DNA from: Marivita sp046591575
Lineage (GTDB): Bacteria > Pseudomonadota > Alphaproteobacteria > Rhodobacterales > Rhodobacteraceae
Direction of reading: 5' to 3'
DNA: 64,000 nucleotides
Assembly: GCF_046591575.1 (NCBI RefSeq)
Contig: NZ_JBIQWA010000011.1
Location: 1 to 64,000, forward strand
A program made the translations under genes and the position numbers. Shown in pieces: positions 58,250-64,000 of this stretch (position 1 is its first letter; the number at the start of each line of letters is the position of its first letter). The notes under the pieces were generated by a model. The model had not been told where the DNA came from. It saw only the letters and a program-made list of their open reading frames with translations, and ran no database searches.

Positions 58250-59269
58250 ATGAAAAGACTTGGTTTGATTTCGGCGGCCGTCATGATGGCATCGGCAGGG
58301 GGTACATTTGCCGATGAACTCAGCGTTGTGTGCGGCGCGGAACAAGATTGGTGCGATTTGATGGCCGCCGCCTTCGAAGAGCAGAATCCCGATACCGACG
58401 TGTTGATGGTGCGCAAATCCACAGGCGAAACCCTTGCACAGATCCGCGCAGAGGCAGGCAATCCCAAGATTGACGTCTGGTGGGGCGGAACCGGTGATCC
58501 ACATCTGATTGCGGCTGAAGAAGGTCTGACACAACCGTCCGGCGTGGATACCGGCGAATTGCTTGGCTGGGCGCAGAACATGGCCGAAATATCCGACAGT
58601 CGCGCCATTGGTATTTATGCCGGGGCTTTGGGTATCGCTTACAATTCCGAAATTCTTGCTGACAAGGATATTGCGCCGCCACAATGCTGGGTCGATCTCG
58701 AAGATCCGCGGTTTGCGGGTGAAATTCAGGTGGCAAATCCCAACAGCTCTGGAACCGCCTACACGGCGCTTGCGACTTTCGTGCAGCTGTTCGGCGAAGA
58801 TGAGGCTATGAAACGGCTGGATGCGATCGGCGAGAACGTCAATTCCTATACCAAATCCGGTTCGGCCCCGTCCAAGGCAGCGGCACGGGGTGAAACGGGT
58901 GTGTCCATCGGCTTTATGCACGACATGGTGAAACTCGCGGCACAAGGGTTCCCGCTGACCATTGTCGCGCCGTGCGAAGGCACCGGCTACGAGGTTGGGG
59001 CTGTGTCGATCATCGAAGGGGCCCGCAATTTCGACGCCGCCAAAGCCTGGGTCGAATTCGCGCTGAATGCAGAGGTCCAATCACGCGCACCGGAAGTCGG
59101 GGCGTTTCAGGTGCCATCCAACTCCAATGCGCAAGTCGCCCCGGACTCCCCGGACCTCGCGTCGATCAAGTTGATCGATTACGACTTTGCAACTTACGGA
59201 TCTTCCGAGACACGCGAACGTCTGCTGGCCCGGTGGGACGCTGAAGTGGGCGATCAAAACTCTGATTGA
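58250..59269 (+). CDS. Periplasmic solute-binding protein, AfuA-like
   Basis: 339 residues from the ATG at 58250, preceded by GGGAGGA; a signal peptide ends near GGTFADE. The fold is that of the ferric-iron/AfuA binding proteins (DVWWGGTGDPHLIAAEEGL, GIYAGALGIAYNSEILAD). The tandem Tyr that bind Fe3+ in FbpA are absent: the region reads GFMHDM (His224, Asp225), followed by PCEGTGYEVG (Glu243). In AfuA, a His-Asp pair and a Glu bind sugar phosphates, so an organophosphate ligand is more likely than iron. First gene of a three-gene ABC operon. Confidence 0.8.
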   Translation: MKRLGLISAAVMMASAGGTFADELSVVCGAEQDWCDLMAAAFEEQNPDTDVLMVRKSTGETLAQIRAEAGNPKIDVWWGGTGDPHLIAAEEGLTQPSGVDTGELLGWAQNMAEISDSRAIGIYAGALGIAYNSEILADKDIAPPQCWVDLEDPRFAGEIQVANPNSSGTAYTALATFVQLFGEDEAMKRLDAIGENVNSYTKSGSAPSKAAARGETGVSIGFMHDMVKLAAQGFPLTIVAPCEGTGYEVGAVSIIEGARNFDAAKAWVEFALNAEVQSRAPEVGAFQVPSNSNAQVAPDSPDLASIKLIDYDFATYGSSETRERLLARWDAEVGDQNSD

Positions 59270-59363
59270 TGCTCCTTTTGTCAGACTAATCGCATCAGCG
59301 ATCTGAGCAATGACGGTGCCTCGCATGTCTGTGGGGCATCCCTCCAGTCGTGGGAGATGTTTC

Positions 59364-61526
59364 ATGAAAAACCCGATCTACCTCTGGCTGATCATCGGAC
59401 TTGTCAGCTTTGTTGCCGTGCCGTGGCATATGACAGAAGACGGACTGTTCGATTTTGGCTGGATGACCGATGGTTCAGCTTCGACAGGTTTGTTTTCCAC
59501 GATCGCGGGGCAGTGGTGGCTCGCGCCGGTCGGGGTGGCCTTTCTGGTCTCGGCGGGTGTGCAAGCAGGGGTGGACAACCCGGTGCGCCGCGCCAGACGG
59601 ACTTTGATCGTGTCAATGGCAGGGCTTGGATGGTTGGCACTGCAGGGTTTGCTTATTGTGCGCAGCGGTCCCCGTCTGTTTGAGGCGGTTCTGACCAGTG
59701 AGGCGGTGGCCGCCGGACAGCCGGGAATGGGCGCAGGTGCCGCTGTATGTGCGATGGCCCTGCTGTTTGTGGCGACAATTTCCATGTCCCAATCAGGCAA
59801 AGGCCAGGGCGATGCGTTTGTTGTGTCGATGATCGGGCTCATCGTCGCCTTGGTAGCGGTTTTTGTCTTTTTCCCCGTTATGCACATTCTTGTGCGCGCC
59901 TTCGAGGTCGAGGGCGGTTATTCCCTGACCGAATTCTTCCCGCGTTTCCTGAGCAGTGATTTATGGGGGCTGGCCTGCATCTTTGGGGATCGCGCCTGCG
60001 GTGTGGCGATCAATTCGCTGTTTCTGGCAGTCATGACCGGTCTGGGCACAACCATCCTTGGTTTGGCATTTGCGCTTATTTTCACCCGCACGAATTTCCG
60101 CGCCAAGAAACTGCTGCGGGTGTTGACGGTCATCCCCATCATCACGCCGCCCTTTGTGATCGGTCTGGCCCTGATCCTGCTTTTCGGGCGCGCCGGCACT
60201 GTCACGGAATACGTCGCCGACTTGATGGGCTGGGAGGCGACGCGGTGGCTTTACGGGTTCTGGGGGATTTATTTTGCACAGCTGTTGTCGTTTGCGCCAA
60301 TTGCCTTTCTGGTGCTCATCGGCGTGGTGCAGGGCGTCAGCCCCTCTATGGAGGAGGCATCGCAGACGCTGGATGCCAACCGCTGGCAGACATTCCGCAA
60401 CGTGTCTTTGCCCTTGATGCGACCGGGTTTGGCCAATGCGTTTTTGCTGGGTTTCATTGAAAGCCTCGCGGATTTCGGCAACCCTCTGGTTTTGGGCAGT
60501 GGCTATTCCGTTCTGTCGACCGAGATTTATTTTGCCATTGTCGGCGCTGTCGCGGACCCCGCAAAAGCCGCGATACTGGCGATCGCGCTGTTGTCGCTGA
60601 CGCTGACCGCGTTTCTGGCGCAGCGGTTCTGGCTTGGGAAAAAGTCTTACGCAACCATCACAGGCAAGGCAGACAGCGGTCAGAATGCCAGCCTGAACCC
60701 GGTATTGCGCGGGCTGTGCTATGCGATTGCATTGCCCTGGGCATTTCTGACGGCGGTGGTCTATTCCATGATTATCTTCGGCAGTTTTGTAAAGCTTTGG
60801 GGCTATGACCACAGCTTTACGTTGGCCCACTACACAAGAGCCTTTGGTATCGACTTTTCCACCGGCCGCTTTACCGGCGTCGCCTGGGACAGTTACTTCA
60901 CCACGCTGACCATATCGTCGATCGCCGCGCCGCTGACGGCGCTTGTCGGTCTGGCCACCGCCTACCTTCTGGTGCGCCAAAAATTCGTCGGCAAGAATGC
61001 GTTTGAATTTTCCACCATGCTCAGTTTTGCAATCCCCGGCACGGTTATCGGGGTGAGCTATATCATGGCGTTCAACTTTCCCCCGATCGAGCTGACGGGA
61101 ACCTCGATCATCCTGATCATCGTCTTTGTCTTTCGCAATATGCCGGTCGGTGTCCGCGGCGGGATCGCAGCCATGAGCCAATTGGACAAAAGCCTGGATG
61201 AGGCGTCAATCACCCTTGGGGCCAACAGCTTTACCACGGTGCGCAGAGTGATCTTGCCATTGATGGGACCGGCCATTCTTGCCGCGCTCACCTACAGTTT
61301 TGTGCGGGCGATCACGTCTGTCAGTGCGGTGATCTTTCTGGTCAGCGCCAAACACAACATGGCCACTTCGTTTATCGTGGGGCGCGTTGAAAATGGCGAG
61401 TTCGGCATCGCCATTGCCTATTCTGCGGTTCTGATCATCACCATGCTGGCTGCGATCCTGCTGTTGCAACTGGCTGTCGGGGCGCGCCGTTTGCGTCGAA
61501 CCGACCGCGTTCAACAGGCTGCATGA
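59364..61526 (+). CDS. ABC transporter permease, two fused membrane domains
   Basis: 720 residues from the ATG at 59364 (GGGAGAT upstream). After an N-terminal group of helices come two permease domains, each with an EAA loop: EASQTLDANRWQTF (near residue 329) and EASITLGANSFTTV (near 611). Fused permeases are usual for FbpB/AfuB-type importers. The N-terminal extension of about 170 residues with four helices is longer than in FbpB. It is followed after 22 bp by the ATPase gene. Confidence 0.88.
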   Translation: MKNPIYLWLIIGLVSFVAVPWHMTEDGLFDFGWMTDGSASTGLFSTIAGQWWLAPVGVAFLVSAGVQAGVDNPVRRARRTLIVSMAGLGWLALQGLLIVRSGPRLFEAVLTSEAVAAGQPGMGAGAAVCAMALLFVATISMSQSGKGQGDAFVVSMIGLIVALVAVFVFFPVMHILVRAFEVEGGYSLTEFFPRFLSSDLWGLACIFGDRACGVAINSLFLAVMTGLGTTILGLAFALIFTRTNFRAKKLLRVLTVIPIITPPFVIGLALILLFGRAGTVTEYVADLMGWEATRWLYGFWGIYFAQLLSFAPIAFLVLIGVVQGVSPSMEEASQTLDANRWQTFRNVSLPLMRPGLANAFLLGFIESLADFGNPLVLGSGYSVLSTEIYFAIVGAVADPAKAAILAIALLSLTLTAFLAQRFWLGKKSYATITGKADSGQNASLNPVLRGLCYAIALPWAFLTAVVYSMIIFGSFVKLWGYDHSFTLAHYTRAFGIDFSTGRFTGVAWDSYFTTLTISSIAAPLTALVGLATAYLLVRQKFVGKNAFEFSTMLSFAIPGTVIGVSYIMAFNFPPIELTGTSIILIIVFVFRNMPVGVRGGIAAMSQLDKSLDEASITLGANSFTTVRRVILPLMGPAILAALTYSFVRAITSVSAVIFLVSAKHNMATSFIVGRVENGEFGIAIAYSAVLIITMLAAILLLQLAVGARRLRRTDRVQQAA

Positions 61527-61548
61527 CCCCATCGTTTGAGGATATGAC

Positions 61549-62610
61549 ATGACACCACTCACACCTGGCTCCGTGCGCTTTGACGGCGTTGTCAAGACAT
61601 ACGGAGACGTAACGGCCCTGAAGGGTCTTGATCTGAACATTGAACCGGGCAAGCTTGTGACCCTTTTGGGGCCATCTGGCTGCGGCAAGACAACGACATT
61701 GCGCCTGATCGCGGGGCTGGAGATGGCCACGCAGGGAACCATCCGCATTGGCGGCGAGGACGTCACACATCTGACTGCGACATACCGCAAAGTTTCGATG
61801 GTTTTTCAGTCTTACGCGTTGTTTCCACATATGACTGTGCGGGAAAACGTGGCCTACGGGCTGACCGTCAAATCCCTGCCAAAAAAAGAGGCAGCGCAAA
61901 AGGCCGAGCAGGGGCTCGAACTGGTTGGGCTTGCCGGGTACGGAGATCGCCTGCCAAGTGAGCTGTCGGGCGGTCAACAGCAACGGGTCGCCGTGGCCCG
62001 CGCCATTGTGCTGGAGCCAGAGGTCCTGTTGCTTGATGAACCGCTGTCCAATCTTGACGCCAAGCTGCGCCGTCATGTGCGCGAAGAAATCCGGCAGATC
62101 CAGCAACGCCTTGGTTTGACGGCCGTTTATGTGACACATGATCAGGAAGAGGCCATGGCGGTGTCTGACGACATCATTGTCATGAACAATGCCGAGATTG
62201 CCCAAAAAGGCACACCAGCAGACCTTTATGAAGCGCCAGCATCGGCGTTTCTGGCTGATTTCATAGGTGATGCCAATCTTGCGTCCTGCACCGTTGAAAC
62301 CGTGCAGGCGGGCACTGCGACAGTGGCACTCAATGATGTTCGTTACTGCGTGCCCGCCAATGATGTGACCACAGGCCCGGCGCAGATTGTGCTGCGCCCG
62401 CATGCCTTGCATCTCGGACCTCCAGACGCGGCAGGTGTGACCGGGGAAGTCACCTATGCCGCCTATCTGGGGAAGGAAATTCAGTATTCGGTTGAAACGC
62501 CCATCGGGTCTTTATTCATTGTCGCACCGGTGCAGGCCAGATCTTTTGCCAAAGGCGATGCCGTCAGTGTTGTGATCGACGAGACCCAAGCGCGCCTTGT
62601 TCCGGCGTAG
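61549..62610 (+). CDS. ABC transporter ATP-binding protein (FbpC/AfuC-like)
   Basis: 353 residues. Walker A GPSGCGKTT (about 41-49), signature LSGGQQQR (about 139-146), Walker B VLLLDEP (about 159-165) and the switch His in VTHDQ. A C-terminal TOBE domain (about 250-350) follows. It powers import through the adjacent permease. The order binding protein / permease / ATPase is complete. Confidence 0.93.
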   Translation: MTPLTPGSVRFDGVVKTYGDVTALKGLDLNIEPGKLVTLLGPSGCGKTTTLRLIAGLEMATQGTIRIGGEDVTHLTATYRKVSMVFQSYALFPHMTVRENVAYGLTVKSLPKKEAAQKAEQGLELVGLAGYGDRLPSELSGGQQQRVAVARAIVLEPEVLLLDEPLSNLDAKLRRHVREEIRQIQQRLGLTAVYVTHDQEEAMAVSDDIIVMNNAEIAQKGTPADLYEAPASAFLADFIGDANLASCTVETVQAGTATVALNDVRYCVPANDVTTGPAQIVLRPHALHLGPPDAAGVTGEVTYAAYLGKEIQYSVETPIGSLFIVAPVQARSFAKGDAVSVVIDETQARLVPA

Positions 62611-62716
62611 CGCCCGATCATCCATAACAGGCCTTTGACCTGCTGATGAAACGGGTTGCTGGACCGTGCGTGGTACTGGTGCCGGTTGCACCCAATGAGG
62701 GGGAGCGGGGATAAGG

Positions 62717-62812
62717 TGAGAGGCTGGACAACGACCCAAGCGGGGCTCGTTACGGCTGCTTCCTTCCGGACCTGACCGGGTTGGCGAGGCGCTCGCCCGC
62801 GCCAACCTCTCA
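62717..62812 (-). ncRNA. ffs: Signal recognition particle 4.5S RNA
   Basis: 96 nt on the minus strand. The universal Ffh-binding tip reads GGTCAGGTCCGGAAGGAAGC (62755-62774 region, reverse complement). The ends pair over 11 bp (TGAGAGGTTGG with CCAGCCTCTCA). The 5' end at 62812 fits a promoter with its -10 at 62819-62824. The RNA works with Ffh and FtsY in membrane targeting. The gap 62611-62716 holds nothing else I recognise. Confidence 0.9.
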
Positions 62813-62818
62813 GGGGCT

Positions 62819-62847
62819 GAGATAAGCGCAAGAATCGGGAATTGCAA
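62819..62847 (-). promoter_or_regulatory. Promoter of the SRP RNA
   Basis: On the minus strand TTGCAA (62847-62842), 17-bp spacer, TATCTC (62824-62819). The start would be at 62812, the predicted 5' end of the RNA. The -35 and spacing match the tRNA-Trp promoter. Confidence 0.6.
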
Positions 62848-62930
62848 GTCCAGCGCGGGGGTGGAGGCCGCCTTTGCATTGCCCTTTTCGGACTGTCATG
62901 GCATCGCGGGCAAAACGCGAAGGGGGATTT

Positions 62931-63899
62931 ATGCAAAACGCAGAGCGGGTGACATTTGGGGGATCAGGTCTGGATCGCGCGGCAGAGCTGCGCGGGGACA
63001 TCCCGGCATTGGCCGCCGCAATGGCCGATGCGCACACCCGCACGGTTTTGCTTTGGCAGGGCAAGGCGTTGTTGACGGGTGACGGCGCAGAGCGGCAATT
63101 GGCGCGGCTGCCAATGGACCATCCGGTTCTGAAAGAGGCCGATGCGCCCCCGGTCCTTTTGGGGCGCGAAGATGGGGCCGTGCGGTTCGCGCATGATATT
63201 TCAGGATGGGTTCCGCAAGACGACATCACCGATGTTGGTGCCTTTGTCGACACAAGCGAACAGCGCCATCCCTCACTTTCAGGCGATTACCGATTCGCGG
63301 AATTGCGGACTGTCATGACCACGCTGACCCCACGCGATGCGGAATTGGCGGCGACCGCAAAGGCCATTCTGGGGTGGCATAAAACGCACGGCTTTTGCGC
63401 GCGCTGCGGCGCTCAAAGCGACGTAACACAGGCGGGTTGGCAACGGGTTTGTCAGACATGCGGCGGACACCATTTTCCGCGCACCGATCCTGTTGTGATC
63501 ATGCTGATCACGCGTGGAAACAAGGTTCTGTTGGGGCGGTCTCCGGGGTGGCCCGATGGGATGTATTCCTGTCTTGCCGGCTTTGTTGAGCCGGGCGAGA
63601 CGATTGAAGCGGCGGTCCGGCGTGAGGTTTTGGAGGAAGCGGGCGTACGAATTGGCGACGTGCGCTATTTGTCGAGCCAGCCCTGGCCGTTTCCGGCATC
63701 CTTGATGTTCGGATGTCATGGCATTGCGTTAACCGATGAAATCACGATTGATCCGGCCGAGATAGAAGACGCACTGTGGGTCAGCCGGGAGGATGTGATG
63801 GACGCTCTGGCCGGGCGGCGCGATGGGCTGTTGCCCGCCCGCAAAGGCGCGATTGCGCATTTTTTACTGCGCAATTGGCTTGCCGACACGCTTGATTGA
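62931..63899 (+). CDS. nudC: NAD(+) diphosphatase / NAD-cap hydrolase NudC
   Basis: 322 residues from the ATG at 62931 (AAGGGGGA upstream). NudC cleaves NAD(H) and removes NAD caps from RNA. The zinc site has Cys156, Cys159, Cys174 and Cys177. The Nudix box GFVEPGETIEAAVRREVLEE and following AG (217-239) is intact, and the NudC-specific SQPWPFPAS (249-257) is present. The gene lies beside ffs and runs the opposite way. A short gap separates it from the next gene. Confidence 0.94.
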   Translation: MQNAERVTFGGSGLDRAAELRGDIPALAAAMADAHTRTVLLWQGKALLTGDGAERQLARLPMDHPVLKEADAPPVLLGREDGAVRFAHDISGWVPQDDITDVGAFVDTSEQRHPSLSGDYRFAELRTVMTTLTPRDAELAATAKAILGWHKTHGFCARCGAQSDVTQAGWQRVCQTCGGHHFPRTDPVVIMLITRGNKVLLGRSPGWPDGMYSCLAGFVEPGETIEAAVRREVLEEAGVRIGDVRYLSSQPWPFPASLMFGCHGIALTDEITIDPAEIEDALWVSREDVMDALAGRRDGLLPARKGAIAHFLLRNWLADTLD

Positions 63900-63936
63900 C
63901 GCAAGTCTAGGCGCAACTGACGAAAAGGGCGGCACC

Positions 63937-64000
63937 ATGCAAGTGACAGCGACCGAGGATGTTGCAGCTTCGATTGAGCACGTATTTGCAGAATTGACGG
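63937..64000 (+). CDS. SRPBCC-family protein, 5' end (partial)
   Basis: Only 21 codons are inside the window (MQVTATEDVAASIEHVFAELT). The pattern of an N-terminal strand followed by a helix with HVFAELT is typical of SRPBCC/polyketide-cyclase-like domains in this group. The ATG follows AAAAGGGCGG. The rest lies outside the window. Confidence 0.6.
   Translation, partial: MQVTATEDVAASIEHVFAELT

Noticed and set aside
58250..62610. Straight assignment as a ferric-iron importer (FbpABC)
   Set aside because: The binding protein lacks the paired iron-binding tyrosines and there is no clear Fur box; an AfuA-type organophosphate importer fits the residues better.

Overview
The window is chromosomal DNA of an alphaproteobacterium, most likely Rhodobacterales (Roseobacter group). 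The evidence is the gene order tuf / tRNA-Trp / secE / nusG / rplKA / rplJL / rpoBC / rpsLG / fusA / tuf / S10 / spc / alpha, an L3 with a long Ala/Glu tail, a zinc-lid adenylate kinase fused by overlap to secY, and flanking genes (sdhE, LdtR-type MarR regulator, NudC next to the 4.5S RNA) with typical alphaproteobacterial sequences. Most of the DNA is GC-rich; three inserted genes are visibly AT-richer.

Layout. 1-14.5 kb: end of a first tuf copy, tRNA-Trp, secE, nusG, an unrecognised insert gene, rplKA, an L10-leader-like region, rplJL, rpoB, rpoC. 14.9-19.2 kb: an insert between rpoC and rpsL holding a leishmanolysin-like metallopeptidase, a MATE exporter, a DMT/EamA transporter and a rhamnosyltransferase-like protein. 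19.2-23.8 kb: rpsL, rpsG, fusA and a second tuf whose last 140 bases equal the start of the window. 23.9-41.2 kb: S10, spc and alpha clusters, interrupted by a Ser/Thr protein kinase (between rplW and rplB) and by an antisense 2OG-Fe(II) oxygenase (between rplP and rpmC). 41.2-42.1 kb: a repeat-rich non-coding stretch, then a RodZ-like HTH protein with a polytopic membrane C-terminus. 43-54.4 kb: parE, a class I aminotransferase, an XRE regulator overlapping sdhE, an LdtR-like regulator, gloA, a Slam-like outer-membrane protein with its lipoprotein partner, thyX, a degenerate inositol-monophosphatase homologue and a protein-tyrosine phosphatase. 54.8-62.6 kb: a hybrid sensor kinase and response regulator divergent from an AfuABC-like ABC importer. 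62.7-64 kb: SRP RNA, nudC and the start of an SRPBCC-domain gene.

How it works together. The core is the transcription/translation machinery (RNA polymerase beta, beta', alpha; most ribosomal proteins; EF-G; EF-Tu; SecE/SecY; NusG). Each interruption of the ribosomal clusters is bordered by a recognisable intrinsic terminator and/or followed by a new TTGACA-N17-TATAAT-like promoter, so the insertions seem to have been accommodated by re-initiation.

Three families of non-coding repeats sit between these highly expressed genes: a BIME/REP-like GGTGCGTG-CACGCACC-CTAC palindrome, a two-palindrome module seen after rpoB and after adk, and a roughly 135-bp element with 18-bp terminal inverted repeats, found next to two of the AT-rich inserted genes. 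The most promising protein system is the lipoprotein plus Slam-like pair at 48.5-51.1 kb. The kinase and HTH-membrane inserts, the catalytically stripped IMPase homologue and the two-component/sugar-phosphate-type importer are further leads. All family assignments come from reading the sequence; no database search was run.
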